From: Qipengyuania nanhaisediminis
GTDB taxonomy: Bacteria > Pseudomonadota > Alphaproteobacteria > Sphingomonadales > Sphingomonadaceae
Direction: 5' to 3'
DNA: 64,000 bases
NCBI RefSeq assembly: GCF_900115585.1
Contig: NZ_FOWZ01000002.1
Location: 186,001 to 250,000 of the forward strand
Shown in pieces: positions 32,881-43,673 of this stretch; the first letter of the stretch is position 1, and every line of letters begins with the position of its first letter. The translations under genes and the position numbers were made by a program. The notes under the pieces were generated by a model. The model was given only the letters and a program-made list of their open reading frames with translations, was not told where the DNA came from and did no database searches.

Positions 32881-32892
32881 CGCCTGTCCTTC

Positions 32893-34437
32893 CTAGCTCT
32901 TCACGACTACGAACTGCCCCATCATGCCTGCATCCTCGTGTTCGAGAATGTGGCAGTGATACATGTAGGGCAGGTCTGGGTCGGTGTGTTCTTCAAAACG
33001 CAGGAGAAGGCGTACCTGCTCGCGCGGGTTGACGATCACGGTATCCTTCAAACTGGTTTCCAATGGTGGGGGCGCTCGGCCATCGCGGTCGATCACACGA
33101 AACTGGACGTTATGGATATGAAACGGGTGGGCCATCATGGAAGCGCTGGCGATCTCCCAGATTTCCCATTGGCCGACGGGCACACGTTCGTTGATCACAT
33201 CCATGTCCATCGCCGCACCGTTAATGGACATTCCGCCGCCCATCATGCCCATGTCGAGAACGAAACGCCGGGTTCGGACGGCTGACGACAGGTCGGGTGG
33301 AGCAAGCGATGCCAGTTGTGTCGGCACCCTGATGCGCTGGGCCGAACTTGCCGGCCTGATATCGAGGATTTGAAACACGTCTGCGGAAGCATCGCCGCTA
33401 TCGCCGCGCCCCGTCATCCCGCCGCCCATCATTCCGCGTCCGCCCATCATGTCCATGGCGTTTTCGGGACTGCTGGCAAGAAGGCGAAGCGGGCGTCCTT
33501 CCGAGAGATCGATAATTACCTGCGCGCGCTCCCCCGGGGCGAGCCTGACCGAGCGGACGATGTGCGGACGATCGAGCAAGCCGCCATCGCTCGCGATCAG
33601 TTGCATCGAACGATCACCTTCGAGCGAAAGATCGTAAAGGCGGGCGTTCGATCCATTGAGGATGCGCAGCCGCAATTGGCCTGTCTGTGCGTCGAACACA
33701 GCGTTTTCAGTGCCGTTGACGAATATCCGGCTCCCGCGCACGCCCATCATCCGCGTGTGCATGCTCAGCGGGTACACCAAGCGGCCGGATCCATCGATGA
33801 CGCGGTCCTGCACGATCAGCGGAATGTCGTCGACGCCATAGTCGCTCGGCAAGTCGAGGCGCTCTTCCTCGTCATCGCGAACAAAAATCGGCGCGGCAAG
33901 CCCGGCATAGACCTGCGGCCCGGCTTCGCGTTCCAAATGCGAATGACACCAGTAGAGCGAAGCCCGCTGGCGAACTTCGAAAGAGGGGCTCCAGCGTTCG
34001 CCGGGACGGATCAACTGATGCGGTCCGCCATCGGCTGCGGCAGGAAGTTCGAAACCATGCCAATGGACCGTAGCGCCTTCGGCCAGCTTGTTGTCGATAT
34101 GAAACTGCACCCACTCGCCCCGGCGCATTTCAAGCGTCGGTCCCAGATAGGGTGCGTCGATGCCGATGGTGGGCGAAGCAACACCGGGGACGAATTCCTT
34201 CTGGCCCGGTGTCAAAGACAGGCGGAAAACCCGTGCGCCCTGCTCAATCTCGCCACGCTGCAAGGGCGGTATAGCGAGCGGATTGGACCCTGGAGTGCTG
34301 TCCAGCATCGATGCGTCTTGCGCCTTGCATCCCGCAAGCGGGAACGCGGCAAAGCCTGCAGCAGCAAAACCAGCGCTTTTGATCAGTGTGCGGCGGTCCA
34401 CGGGGAATGCCTGGGTGATGCGCGGTATCCGGATCAT
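32893..34437 (-). CDS. Second multicopper oxidase (CueO-like)
   Basis: 514 residues; start at 34437 with a perfect AGGAGG Shine-Dalgarno. Tat signal RRTLIKSAGFAAAGFAAFPLAGCKAQ, which also shows an LAGC lipobox, so it may be lipid-anchored. Copper motifs: TVHWHGFELP, YWCHSHLE, HPFHIHNVQF and YMYHCHILEHEDAGMM. A short Met-rich insert (MDMMGGRGMMGGGMTGRG, about 335-355) matches the CueO copper loop and is much shorter than that of CopA. Cuprous oxidase role in the periplasm is likely. It belongs to the cus operon between CusF and the ATPase. Confidence 0.92.
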   Translation of the reverse strand: MIRIPRITQAFPVDRRTLIKSAGFAAAGFAAFPLAGCKAQDASMLDSTPGSNPLAIPPLQRGEIEQGARVFRLSLTPGQKEFVPGVASPTIGIDAPYLGPTLEMRRGEWVQFHIDNKLAEGATVHWHGFELPAAADGGPHQLIRPGERWSPSFEVRQRASLYWCHSHLEREAGPQVYAGLAAPIFVRDDEEERLDLPSDYGVDDIPLIVQDRVIDGSGRLVYPLSMHTRMMGVRGSRIFVNGTENAVFDAQTGQLRLRILNGSNARLYDLSLEGDRSMQLIASDGGLLDRPHIVRSVRLAPGERAQVIIDLSEGRPLRLLASSPENAMDMMGGRGMMGGGMTGRGDSGDASADVFQILDIRPASSAQRIRVPTQLASLAPPDLSSAVRTRRFVLDMGMMGGGMSINGAAMDMDVINERVPVGQWEIWEIASASMMAHPFHIHNVQFRVIDRDGRAPPPLETSLKDTVIVNPREQVRLLLRFEEHTDPDLPYMYHCHILEHEDAGMMGQFVVVKS

Positions 34438-34493
34438 GCTCCTCCTGTTTCGCGATGGGCGGCACCAGATTTGCCTGGCACCACCCAACCGAT

Positions 34494-34877
34494 TTACTCC
34501 TTCGTGATCGACGTGATCACACTGCCTTCAGAACCAGTACGAAATTCAAAGGCAATTCCCTCACCGACGCTTACTTCGCTGCGCAGTTGCTCATCGGCTT
34601 CGAACGCCATGGTCATTGCCGGCCATTCGATTGCGGGAACCGGGCCGTGGTCGACGGTGATCGTACCCGCTTCGGCGTCGATGGCGGTGACGGTGCCTTG
34701 CGCACTCGCGGACTGCATTGCGTTGCCGGTATCCGCCATCGGCATATCCTGGCCGTCCATCATCATTGCATCTTCAGCCATCGGCATGTCCTCCATCTCG
34801 GCAGTGTCCTGGCCAGAATCGCAGGCTGCCAGCGCCAGCGGCGCGGCCAATAGGGTTATGAGGGTTGTGTGACGCAT
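34494..34877 (-). CDS. cusF: CusF-like periplasmic copper chaperone (lipoprotein)
   Basis: 127 residues. Signal with lipobox LAAC (about 16-19), then an acidic Met-rich linker ([20 protein letters not shown]), then the CusF domain with [15 protein letters not shown], which holds the Trp-Met copper site (E-W-P-A-M-T-M). It delivers Cu(I)/Ag(I) to CusB/CusA. The start overlaps the cusA stop by 22 nt. A second copy of the same domain is fused to CusB. Confidence 0.9.
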   Translation of the reverse strand: MRHTTLITLLAAPLALAACDSGQDTAEMEDMPMAEDAMMMDGQDMPMADTGNAMQSASAQGTVTAIDAEAGTITVDHGPVPAIEWPAMTMAFEADEQLRSEVSVGEGIAFEFRTGSEGSVITSITKE

Positions 34878-37800
34878 TCTTCTTCTCCTTGGGGTTGGGT
34901 TGGCCGTTCCGGCCGGGGACGACGCAGCAACAGATAGGCTGCGGGAAGCACGAACATGGACAGGAGCGGCGCGGTGATCATCCCGCCGATCATCGGCGCG
35001 GCGATGCGGCTCATCACTTCGGAGCCAGCCCCAGTGCCGATCAGGATCGGAAACAGGCCGGCGAGGATGACCGCGACGGTCATTGCCTTGGGCCGGACGC
35101 GCAACAATGCCCCTTCACGGATGGCGGCGGAGACTTCCTCCGCATCCGGGTCCTCACCGCGCCGCTCCAGCGCAGCTTTCAGATAGATCAGCATGATGAC
35201 GCCAAATTCGGCTGACACCCCGGCCAGCGCGATGAAGCCGACGGCGGTCGCGACCGACTGGTTGTATCCCATCAGGTAAAGCAGCCAGAAGCCGCCTGTC
35301 AGCGCGAACGGCAAGGTGCCCATGATGAGCAGCGCCTCGTCGAACCGGCGGAAGATCAGGTAAAGCAGCAGGAATATGATCGCGAGCGTAGCCGGAACGA
35401 CGATCTGCAGACGTTCGTAGGCCCGCGTGAGATATTCAAACTGCCCGGCATAGGACAGGCTGACGCCCGGAGGCAGATCGACCTCGGCCGCGATAACCTC
35501 CTGCAGATCGCCAACCACAGAAGACAGATCGCGCCCGCGCACATCGATATAGACATAGCTTGTGGGACGGCCCTGTTCGCTCTTGAGCATGGGCGGGCCG
35601 CTGGTCACACGCACCTGCGCAACGGTACCAAGCGTGATCTGCTGACCAGACGGGGTCAGCACCGGCAGATTGCGCAGCTCGTCGACACTGTCGCGGATCT
35701 CGCGCGGATAGCGAACATTGATCGGGTATCTTGCGAGGCCTTCGACTGTACGGGCCACATTGGCACCGCCAATTGCGCCGGAGACGATCTGCTGCACGTC
35801 GGCGATGTTGAGACCGTAGCGGGCCGCTTCCAGCCGGTCGATATCGACATCGACATAGCGGCCTCCCGACAGCCTTTCAGCCAGCGCAGAACTGACGCCG
35901 GGAATGTTCTTTGCCGCCTGTTCGATCTGGAGCGCGACGCGTTCCAGCTCGCCGAGATCTTCGCCCGAAACCTTGACCCCGATCGGGCTCTTGATCCCGG
36001 TTGCGAGCATGTCGATCCGGTTGCGGATCGGCGGCACCCAGACATTGGCAAGGCCAGGCACCTGCACGGCGCGGTCCAGTTCCTCGACCAGCATATCCGG
36101 TGTCATGCCCTCGCGCCACTCATCGCGTGGTTTGAAGCGGATGGTCGTCTCGAACATTGTGAGAGGGGCGGGATCGGTGGCGGTATCGGCGCGCCCGGCC
36201 TTGCCGAACACGGTTTCGACTTCCGGTACGGTCATGATCAGCCGGTCGGTGCGCTGTAGCAGCGCTGACGCCTCTCCGGGAGACAATCCAGGCAGGGCGC
36301 TGGGCATGTAGAGCAGGTCGCCTTCGTCGAGCGGCGGCAGGAATTCGCCGCCAAGCCGCGAGAAGGGAACGAGCGTGGTCAGGAAGACCAGCCCAGCGAT
36401 GACCAAAGCGGTCTTCGGGCGGCGCATCACCCAGTCTAGCCCGGGCCGATAGGCCCGGGTCAGCACGCGATTGACCGGGTTGCTGTCCTCTGCCGGAATC
36501 TTTCCGCGCACCAGCCATCCCATCAGCACCGGAACCAGAGTGATCGACAGGATCGCAGCAGCCGCCATGGCATAGGTCTTGGTAAAGGCCAGCGGTGCGA
36601 ACAGCCGTCCCTCCTGCGCCTGCAAGGTGAACACCGGCAGAAACGACAAGGTGATGATCAGCAGGCTGAAAAACAGCGCCGGGCCGACTTCCTTCGAGGC
36701 ATCCGCGACGATCCGCCAGCGCTCCTGGACGGACAGAACCGTGTCAGGGTTCTCCTCGGCCCAGCGCTCCAGATGCTTGTGGGCGTTCTCGATCATCACC
36801 ACCGCAGCATCGACCATCGCGCCGACCGCGATGGCGATCCCGCCAAGAGACATGATGTTCGCGTTTACGCCCTGAAAGCGCATCACGATGAAGGCCGCGA
36901 GCACGCCGAGCGGAAGGGTGACGACCGCGACGAGTGCCGAGCGCGCGTGCCACAGGAACAGCAGGCACACCAGGGCAACGACAATGAATTCCTCGATGAG
37001 CTTGGAGGTCAGGTTTTCGACCGAAGCATCGATCAATTGCGAACGGTCGTAGGTGGTGACGATCTCGACCCCTTCGGGCAGGCTTGCCTGCAATTGTTCG
37101 AGCTTCGCTTCGACCGCCGCAATTGCGCTGCGCGCATCGGCGCCCTGGCGCAGAATGACGATACCGCCGGCAACCTCGCCTTCGCCGTTGAGTTCCGCAA
37201 TGCCGCGCCGCAGCTCCGGGCCGATCTGGATATTGGCCACATCGTCCAGCGTTACCGGAGTGCCGCCCGCTTGGGCGCGCAAGGGTATGCTGCGAAAATC
37301 CGCCAGCGTGCCGAGATAGCCCGAGGCACGGACCATATATTCGGCCTCGCCCATTTCGACGATAGAGCCCCCGGTTTCCTGATTGCCTGCCTGCACCGCG
37401 CGGACCACTTGCGCGTGCGTCACGCCCAGCGAAGCCATGCGATAGGGGTCGAGCACGATCTGGTACTGCTTGACCATGCCGCCCACGCTGGCGACTTCGG
37501 CGATGCCGGGAATGGTTTTCAGCTCGTAGCGCAGGAACCAGTCCTGCAGGCTCCTGAGCCCGGCCAAGTCGTGACCGCCGCTGCGGTCGACCAGCGCATA
37601 TTCGTAGATCCAGCCCACCCCGGTTGCATCAGGGCCGAGTGTGCTCTGAACCCCGTCGGGCAAGCGGTTCTGGACCTGGTTCAGATACTCCAGAACGCGA
37701 GAGCGCGCCCAGTAGAGGTCGGTCCCGTCCTCGAAGATCACATAGACGTAGCTGTCTCCGAAAAAGGAATAGCCGCGCACGGTCTTGGCACCGGGGACCG

Positions 37801-38023
37801 ACAGCATGGTCGTGGCCATCGGATAGGTCACCTGGTCCTCGACGATACGGGGCGCCTGACCTGGATAGTTCGAGCGGATCACCACCTGTACATCGGAAAG
37901 GTCCGGCAGGGCATCGACGGGCGTTGTCCGTACCGCCCAGAAACCGGCCAGCGCCAACCCTATCGCTGCCAGCACCACGAAAAAGCGATTGGCGATCGAG
38001 CTATCGATAATGCGCGCGATCAT
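34856..38023 (-). CDS. cusA: CusA-type heavy-metal RND efflux pump
   Basis: 1055 residues, start at 38023 in ATGA overlap with cusB. RND permease with 12 helices and two large periplasmic loops; [20 protein letters not shown] is the HME-RND N-terminal motif. [15 protein letters not shown] and [16 protein letters not shown] are the helix-4/10 proton-relay regions with Asp/Glu. It pumps Cu(I)/Ag(I) from periplasm to outside through CusB and CusC. Monovalent specificity is inferred from the CusF neighbours and the CPC ATPase; the Met triad of CusA was not located residue by residue. Confidence 0.93.
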   Translation of the reverse strand: MIARIIDSSIANRFFVVLAAIGLALAGFWAVRTTPVDALPDLSDVQVVIRSNYPGQAPRIVEDQVTYPMATTMLSVPGAKTVRGYSFFGDSYVYVIFEDGTDLYWARSRVLEYLNQVQNRLPDGVQSTLGPDATGVGWIYEYALVDRSGGHDLAGLRSLQDWFLRYELKTIPGIAEVASVGGMVKQYQIVLDPYRMASLGVTHAQVVRAVQAGNQETGGSIVEMGEAEYMVRASGYLGTLADFRSIPLRAQAGGTPVTLDDVANIQIGPELRRGIAELNGEGEVAGGIVILRQGADARSAIAAVEAKLEQLQASLPEGVEIVTTYDRSQLIDASVENLTSKLIEEFIVVALVCLLFLWHARSALVAVVTLPLGVLAAFIVMRFQGVNANIMSLGGIAIAVGAMVDAAVVMIENAHKHLERWAEENPDTVLSVQERWRIVADASKEVGPALFFSLLIITLSFLPVFTLQAQEGRLFAPLAFTKTYAMAAAAILSITLVPVLMGWLVRGKIPAEDSNPVNRVLTRAYRPGLDWVMRRPKTALVIAGLVFLTTLVPFSRLGGEFLPPLDEGDLLYMPSALPGLSPGEASALLQRTDRLIMTVPEVETVFGKAGRADTATDPAPLTMFETTIRFKPRDEWREGMTPDMLVEELDRAVQVPGLANVWVPPIRNRIDMLATGIKSPIGVKVSGEDLGELERVALQIEQAAKNIPGVSSALAERLSGGRYVDVDIDRLEAARYGLNIADVQQIVSGAIGGANVARTVEGLARYPINVRYPREIRDSVDELRNLPVLTPSGQQITLGTVAQVRVTSGPPMLKSEQGRPTSYVYIDVRGRDLSSVVGDLQEVIAAEVDLPPGVSLSYAGQFEYLTRAYERLQIVVPATLAIIFLLLYLIFRRFDEALLIMGTLPFALTGGFWLLYLMGYNQSVATAVGFIALAGVSAEFGVIMLIYLKAALERRGEDPDAEEVSAAIREGALLRVRPKAMTVAVILAGLFPILIGTGAGSEVMSRIAAPMIGGMITAPLLSMFVLPAAYLLLRRPRPERPTQPQGEEECVTQPS

Positions 38024-39531
38024 TGCCCGGTTTTCCGGATCGAGACGATGCGCGGACCCGTACTGGCTTGCACAAATGTGAAGGAGACCCGGTCGCCGCG
38101 CGCGAAACCGCGCAGCTGTTCCGGTCCTTCGCTGGCGAAGGGCATGGTCATCGCCGGCCATTCGAGCGCAGGCACCGGACCGTGGCGCAAGGTCACGCTG
38201 TTGGCGTTTATGCGCTCGATCGTCCCGGTCGCGCGATAAGTCTGTGGCTCATCTGCATCGTCCGATCCTCGGTCTTCGCTCGCACCGGATGGTGCCTGAT
38301 CGACGGGACGCACGTCGATGCCGGCAAGGCTGGCTTCGGAATCGAGCAGGAACTGGCCCGAGGTGACCACTCTCTCTCCTGCAGCCAGCCCGGCAAGGAC
38401 TTCGGTCCGTCCGTTCGCTTCGCGGCCGATACGGATTTCGGCGGGCCGATAGCCGCCGCCTTCCTGCGCGATCATCACCAGGGTCCGCTCGCCGGTGCGA
38501 ATGACAGCTTCCGAAGGGGCCAGCAGCGCTTCGCGCCGTTCAGGCGCGAGCATCACTTGGGCAAACATGCCAGGCTTGAGCCGCAGGCCCGGATTGGGCA
38601 TCGCTGCCCGCACGGTGATCGTGCGGCTCGCATCCTGCGCGCTCGGCAGAATGGCGATGATGCGTCCGGCAAACCGTTCGCCGGGAAAGGCAGTGAGCGT
38701 GGCGCTCACCGGCTGCCCGACACGCGCGTTGCCAGCCAGTGCCTCGGGTACCGCCGCCTCGAGCCAGATCGGACTGTACCCGCTGATCTCGGCCAGCGAT
38801 TGGCCCGCCGCCACGGTCATGCCCGGCCTTACCCCGAGCGACGTGATCGCGCCCGATTGCGGTGCAGTGACGGTGATGATCGTTTGCGGCCGTCCGCTTC
38901 GGGCGACCGAGGCGATCATCGAGTCCGGCATGCCAAGCAGCCGCAGGCGCTCGCGAGCGGCCCGGGTCAACGCTTCGTCGCCGGTTGCGGCAACAGCAAG
39001 ATACTCGTTTTGTGCGCCGCCCCATTCGGGCACCAGAATGTCGACGATCGGAGCGCCTCTGGCAATCAGGTCCTGCGGTGCATGGCCGTAGGTCCGCTGA
39101 ACATAGCCGCCGGCGCGCGGCTGAACGATCGCCATCTCGCTGCCGTTATAAGCGAGCGTGCCGGTGACGCTGATTTCGGGCTCCAGCACGCCATATTCCG
39201 CTTCAGCAGTCCGGATCCCGAAATTCTGGACGAGCGTCGAATCGATGCTCACACCCCCGGCGCCCTGCGCGTCGCCGCCCGCACATTTGGGAACAAGCTG
39301 CATGTCCATGAAAGGAGATTTGCCCGGCTCGTCGAAGCGCTGATCAGGGACCATCGGATCGTACCAGTAGAGCACGTCCTCGCAGCCCGTATCGGTCGCT
39401 GCATCGCCGCCGCCGCTCTCGCCGCCGAGCGTGGACAAACCATAGCCCGCCAACAAACTGACCAGAGCAATGCCAAGCCCAGCCGCATACATGCGCTGGC
39501 GCGGTGTGAATCGTTCGAGCGCGGAGTTCAT
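38020..39531 (-). CDS. cusB: CusB periplasmic adaptor with C-terminal CusF domain
   Basis: 503 residues; start in ATGA overlap with cusC. N-terminal membrane anchor ([21 protein letters not shown]), heavy-metal binding segment [20 protein letters not shown], then membrane-fusion beta-barrel and hairpin domains. From about residue 430 a CusF module follows ([18 protein letters not shown]), so this adaptor carries its own copper chaperone. The separate cusF gene downstream encodes a nearly identical motif. The adaptor bridges CusA and CusC. Confidence 0.92.
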   Translation of the reverse strand: MNSALERFTPRQRMYAAGLGIALVSLLAGYGLSTLGGESGGGDAATDTGCEDVLYWYDPMVPDQRFDEPGKSPFMDMQLVPKCAGGDAQGAGGVSIDSTLVQNFGIRTAEAEYGVLEPEISVTGTLAYNGSEMAIVQPRAGGYVQRTYGHAPQDLIARGAPIVDILVPEWGGAQNEYLAVAATGDEALTRAARERLRLLGMPDSMIASVARSGRPQTIITVTAPQSGAITSLGVRPGMTVAAGQSLAEISGYSPIWLEAAVPEALAGNARVGQPVSATLTAFPGERFAGRIIAILPSAQDASRTITVRAAMPNPGLRLKPGMFAQVMLAPERREALLAPSEAVIRTGERTLVMIAQEGGGYRPAEIRIGREANGRTEVLAGLAAGERVVTSGQFLLDSEASLAGIDVRPVDQAPSGASEDRGSDDADEPQTYRATGTIERINANSVTLRHGPVPALEWPAMTMPFASEGPEQLRGFARGDRVSFTFVQASTGPRIVSIRKTGQ

Positions 39532-40763
39532 GGCCTGCTCTCCCCGTAGGTGAGTCGCAGCCTCACCGCCGCCTCGACAGCTGCCTGTTCGCGCTCGAGT
39601 ATCTCCAGTTCGAGCAGCGCGAGCGCGGATTTCGCCGCAATGACATCGACGAGATCGGCACGCCCGGCCGCGAAGCTGGCTGTCTCGAGGTCGGCGCGGT
39701 CGCGCGCCAGCGGGAGAAGCTCGTCACGCGCGCGTTCCCATTGCCGCACTGTGCTGCGCCAAGTGGCCAGATCGGCTTCGAAGCCGGCAACCAAGGCGCG
39801 CCTGCGATCCTCGCGCTCGGCCGATGCGGCGGCGGCCTCGGATTCGGCTGCGGCAATGCGCGGATTCTGCCGCCGGTCGGTAAAGATCGGTAGTGTAATG
39901 GACCCCATGATCGACACCGCATCGCCGAAATCGGGGTTGCGGCGACCATAGGTGGCGCTCACGCCGAAATCGGGTCGTTTCTCGGCGCGTGCGAGCGCGA
40001 CACCGGCTTCGGCCCGGCCTCGTTCGGCATCGGCCAGCAGGATTTCGGGATTGCTCTCGAGCTCGAACCGCAGCCGTTCCTGATCGAGGACAGCCGATGG
40101 CGCGGCACCCAGAGCAACCGGATCTGCGAGCGGTACATATCGGGAAATCTGCGCTTGCGCCGCGTCGCGCTCGGCTTCGATAGCGGTAATCGCATCCTCA
40201 ATTCCGAGTAGCTCGCGCCGGATGGCCAGACTCTCTGCCGGGCGGGCCGACCCCGAAGCGACAGCACTGTTGGCCACCGGAACGAATGCTCTCAGTTCGT
40301 CGAGCGCGCCTTGGGCAAGATGAAGCCGCGCTTGCGCATAATGGAGCCGGACCCAGGCCGTTCCCGCATCGGCGAGAAGAATACGCTCGGCCATGCCAAG
40401 GCGTGCCTCGGCGAGGCGCACTTCCGAACTGGCAACGCCGAACCTCGCCCGTCGACGGGCGAGATTGGGGATTTCCTGCTCGATACCGATTGCGATCTGC
40501 GTGGGGAGTTGCCGGTCTGGGTCGAACGCGGCAGGTCCGGTCACAGGAAGGTTCATGATCCCTGCACGCACACGCGGATCGGGAAGCTCGTCCGCCGCCT
40601 CTGCTGCTTCGCGCCGTGATTGAACACGCAGCGCGCCAGCTTCCAGAACGGGCTGTTCGCCCCGTACCGCTGCAAGTGCTTCCTCGTATCCGACAGACTG
40701 TGCTTGTGCAGTCTGCGCGGCGAGCAGGGCCGAAAACGGCACCCAGCCAATTCGCCAATCCAT
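39528..40763 (-). CDS. cusC: CusC-type outer-membrane efflux channel (TolC family)
   Basis: 411 residues; start at 40763 (MDWRIGWVPFSALLAAQTAQAQ signal). TolC-family helical repeats (ALAAVRGEQPVLEAGALRVQSRREA, about 25-50; EREDRRRALVAGFEADLATWRS in the second half). The start leaves no strong Shine-Dalgarno, so expression may depend on the upstream small gene. It forms the outer-membrane exit of the Cus pump, and its stop overlaps the cusB start. Confidence 0.9.
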   Translation of the reverse strand: MDWRIGWVPFSALLAAQTAQAQSVGYEEALAAVRGEQPVLEAGALRVQSRREAAEAADELPDPRVRAGIMNLPVTGPAAFDPDRQLPTQIAIGIEQEIPNLARRRARFGVASSEVRLAEARLGMAERILLADAGTAWVRLHYAQARLHLAQGALDELRAFVPVANSAVASGSARPAESLAIRRELLGIEDAITAIEAERDAAQAQISRYVPLADPVALGAAPSAVLDQERLRFELESNPEILLADAERGRAEAGVALARAEKRPDFGVSATYGRRNPDFGDAVSIMGSITLPIFTDRRQNPRIAAAESEAAAASAEREDRRRALVAGFEADLATWRSTVRQWERARDELLPLARDRADLETASFAAGRADLVDVIAAKSALALLELEILEREQAAVEAAVRLRLTYGESRP

Positions 40764-40886
40764 AATTCTCACTCTTTCAAAGCAAGCTGACCGGGAAGGT
40801 CCACGGCGCACGCGGTCAATCGACCGGGCGCTGGGCCTGTTTATCCGTCAAGCTCGCAAGCGATGCGATGCACCGCCCGGGAAATG

Positions 40887-41297
40887 CTAGATGGTGAGCT
40901 GGCGTTGTGGAGGTGGCGATTCCGGCGGTAGCGGCTGGCTCTCGAGCCTGCTGGCACTCGCGGAAAGGTACTGAGGCGCAACAAAAAGCGGTTCTGTATG
41001 CGCCAGTCCCGAGCCGGTAAGCGCCAGGGGCGGAAAACAATTCATCGCAACGAGACAATCGAGTGTCATCTCGCAGCAAGGCCCGTGCTGCTCGGCATTG
41101 TCCTTATCGGCCATCACCTGCTCGGGCATTGTGTGATTGGGCATGCCTTGCACCATTTCAGCGCAATCAGTCGTTCCGGCCACTTCAATCTGCGGAACAG
41201 CTGCCTGTGCTGCGTCCTGCACAAACAGGCCGAAGCTGAAGCAGATCAAAGTAAGAGCACGAATATACGTCACCGGTTTGGGATAGTCCGAACGCAT
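40887..41297 (-). CDS. Met/Cys-rich secreted protein upstream of cusC
   Basis: 136 residues with start at 41297 (MRSDYPKPVTYIRALTLICFSFGLFVQDAAQA signal); a TTG 63 bp upstream is an alternative. The mature protein has CAEMVQGMPNHTMPEQVM and HGPCCEMTLDCLVAMNC: six cysteines with Met/His in about 50 residues, suggesting copper or silver binding, then a Pro-rich tail. The family is not recognised. It lies 123 bp before cusC on the same strand and could be the first gene of that operon. CzcI/CopZ-like small periplasmic proteins are a functional analogy, not a homology. Confidence 0.65.
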   Translation of the reverse strand: MRSDYPKPVTYIRALTLICFSFGLFVQDAAQAAVPQIEVAGTTDCAEMVQGMPNHTMPEQVMADKDNAEQHGPCCEMTLDCLVAMNCFPPLALTGSGLAHTEPLFVAPQYLSASASRLESQPLPPESPPPQRQLTI

Positions 41298-41392
41298 ACG
41301 ATGTGCAAGTCGGTTATCAGGCTGAAGACAAAGGTCAGATTTATGTTTTCGCTTCAGCAAACCCGAAGCCCAAACCTATTGCTCAAATTTGC

Positions 41393-41836
41393 CTAACAGC
41401 AACCTGACTTTGACGCTTCCTCGGTGGGTTCCGATACCTCACGCACCAGATCGCCGGTCTCTTTTTCGTTCGCGTGCCGAGCAATGTCGGCTTGTGAAAC
41501 GATGCCGCAACATTTGCCACTCTCGTCCACAACAGGAAGCCGCCGAACTTTGTTGTCCTCCATTTTGCTGCGACAATCATCGACACTCGTGTCGGGTGTG
41601 ACAGTAATCGGAGAGCTTGTCATCACGTCTTCTACCGACGTGTCAGAAGACTTGCCGTCTGCGACGCAGCGACAAGCAATGTCACGATCGGTAATCACTC
41701 CGACCAGTGTGCCGGAATCATCTACAACCGGAATTTCGCCGCAGTCGTTTTTCACCATGAGATTAGCGGCCTCCCGTACCCTGGTCGAAGGATTGCAGCA
41801 TGCAGGATTCGAGGTCATCACATTCTTGGCTTCCAT
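41393..41836 (-). CDS. Two-CBS-domain protein with cysteine-rich tail
   Basis: 147 residues; start at 41836 with GGAGA Shine-Dalgarno. Two CBS domains (about 5-60 and 70-130): VMTSNPACCNPSTRVREAANLMVKNDCGEIPVVDDSG and VMTSSPITVTPDTSVDDCRSKMEDNKVRRLPVVDESG. CBS pairs bind adenosyl nucleotides. Cysteines in and near the domains (NPACC, GKCCG, and a C-terminal SGCC) are unusual and could make it metal- or redox-sensitive. It has no partner domain, as in stand-alone BON/CBS stress proteins. Confidence 0.82.
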   Translation of the reverse strand: MEAKNVMTSNPACCNPSTRVREAANLMVKNDCGEIPVVDDSGTLVGVITDRDIACRCVADGKSSDTSVEDVMTSSPITVTPDTSVDDCRSKMEDNKVRRLPVVDESGKCCGIVSQADIARHANEKETGDLVREVSEPTEEASKSGCC

Positions 41837-42266
41837 GATATGTCTCCAATTTCTATTAAATACCTGAATATTTGCGTACCATTGCAACGGCGAGGCGCCG
41901 GATAATGTTCCTCTCGCATTTCCGGATGAAATCGATATGGACGAACGGGCACGGTCATGCCGAACGAAAGCTGTAGAATGGCATTCGCCACCTCATGGAA
42001 GGCGCTAGCATCTGAATAGGCCTTACCCAGAAGCCCAGGAATACAGAAGTATGGGTCCGCCGAGAGGCGTGAGGCACAGGCACCGGCCCGCTTCATTGCT
42101 CTTCACAGTCTCCGCAGCGATAGCCGCCCTAATGCAAGTGTCTGCCCGCTTTATGAAGAATTCGCGGCCATCTCTCGTCTCAGTCTTCATGATGTTGAAG
42201 ATCGGGTAGCAGCGATAAGTAACTGCTTTTTCAATAGTCCGTGTGCGGGACAATCATCGAACGCTC
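41837..42266. other. Intergenic region with possible degenerate gene remnant
   Basis: An AGGAG site before an ATG at 42258-42256 (minus strand) leads into an 8-codon frame that stops. One base shift continues as ...TIEKAVTYRCYPIFNIMKTETRDGREFFIKRADT... (to about 42023), and another frame reads ...SDASAFHEVANAILQLSFGMTVPV... to 41818. This looks like a decayed small gene with frameshifts, or chance. No other gene is evident. Confidence 0.3.
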
Positions 42267-43673
42267 CTATCGATCTGATCGAAAACCATCCTCTGGCCAG
42301 TTCCAGACGGCCATTTTCTCAAGGCTCATATCCTCCATCGTATAGGCGATCCCGCCGACGCCAAGCCCGGAGCGGCGCAGCCCTGCAAAAGGCATCCAGT
42401 CGACGCGGAATGCCGTATGGTCGTTCACCATCACAGCCGATCCCGCCAGAGACTGTATGCAATGATTGGCGATTGACAGCCGATCGGTGAATATAGCGGC
42501 CTGAAAGGCGTAAGGCAGGGCATTGGCCTGCTCGATAGCCAGGTCGATATCGTCATAGCCATACACGCAGATCACGGGGCCGAAGATTTCTTCCTGGGAT
42601 ACCTTGGCACTTTCGGGAGGATCGACAATGACGGTCGGGGAGAAAAGAGTGTCACTCAGACGGCTTCCCCCGCACACCAGGGTACCGCCTGCTGCGATGG
42701 CTTCATCGACCCAGCGTTCGACGCGGTCGACTTCCTCCGTCCGGATCAAGGGGCCGCATTGGGTTTCAGCATCGGCGGGATCGCCCACGACCAGCTTTTC
42801 GGCAGCTCGCCCCAGGTCATTGGCGAAGTCTTTCAATTCTGCAGCAGGGACGAATACGCGCTGCACGGAAACGCAGACCTGACCCGAATGATAGAACCCG
42901 CCTTTGAGCAACGAGGCGATCACTGCTGCGCGCTCCACGCCGCTGTCCACGATGACCGGCGCCGCGCCGCCGTTCTCGAGAGCAATGCGGGTTCCCGGCG
43001 CCAGCTTCGAGCGAAGCATCCAGCCGATTTTCGCAGAACCGATGAATGAGAAGAACGCCGTGCGCGGATCGGTTGCCATTTTTTCGGCGACATCGTTGCT
43101 GCACGGAGCGAACCGGCACCAGGCCTCGGGCAGGCCGGCTTCATGGAGAATGCTCACGAAGCTCTGGCATGACAGAGGCGTTTCCAGCGCAGGCTTGATG
43201 AGAACGGGGGACCCGGCTGCTACCGCCGGTCCGACCTGATGGACGATCAGGTTGAGGGGGTGATTGAATGCCGAGATCGCCGCGACAGGACCGATCGGTT
43301 CGCGGAAGGTATACGCCGTCCGTCCCGCACCCGCGTCTGTCAGGTCCATGGGGATCTCGTGGCCGCCGCCATCGCTGAGCGCCTGAACGCACAAGTCGAC
43401 GCTGTTGATCGCGCGACCGGCTTCCACGCGCGCATCGACCAAGGGCTTGCCGCCCTCCCTGACGATCTGGAGAGCCAGTTCTTCGGCTCGTTCGCGCATG
43501 ATATCCGCCGCCCGCCGGAGGATGGCGATACGCTCGTGCACGGCAAGCCAGCAACTGCGGTCGCGGTGGAGCAACTGCGCTTCATTCAGCCATTCATCGA
43601 TTTGAGCCCAGTCAACAAGCGGTACTTCTGCAATCGGCGAGCGGTCGAAAGGATTGTGAACGATCGTTTTCAT
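42267..43673 (-). CDS. Aldehyde dehydrogenase (non-phosphorylating GAPDH-like group)
   Basis: 468 residues; start at 43673 in ATGA overlap with the ThDP-enzyme gene. NAD(P)-binding ISAFNHPLNLIVHQ (about 137-150), FSFIGSAKIGWML, LENGGAAPVIV (catalytic Glu) and GGFYHSGQVCVSVQR (catalytic Cys). Similar to the ALDH partners of acetolactate-synthase-like proteins. The pair suggests that an aldehyde produced or bound by the ThDP enzyme is oxidised here. Substrate unknown. Confidence 0.85.
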   Translation of the reverse strand: MKTIVHNPFDRSPIAEVPLVDWAQIDEWLNEAQLLHRDRSCWLAVHERIAILRRAADIMRERAEELALQIVREGGKPLVDARVEAGRAINSVDLCVQALSDGGGHEIPMDLTDAGAGRTAYTFREPIGPVAAISAFNHPLNLIVHQVGPAVAAGSPVLIKPALETPLSCQSFVSILHEAGLPEAWCRFAPCSNDVAEKMATDPRTAFFSFIGSAKIGWMLRSKLAPGTRIALENGGAAPVIVDSGVERAAVIASLLKGGFYHSGQVCVSVQRVFVPAAELKDFANDLGRAAEKLVVGDPADAETQCGPLIRTEEVDRVERWVDEAIAAGGTLVCGGSRLSDTLFSPTVIVDPPESAKVSQEEIFGPVICVYGYDDIDLAIEQANALPYAFQAAIFTDRLSIANHCIQSLAGSAVMVNDHTAFRVDWMPFAGLRRSGLGVGGIAYTMEDMSLEKMAVWNWPEDGFRSDR

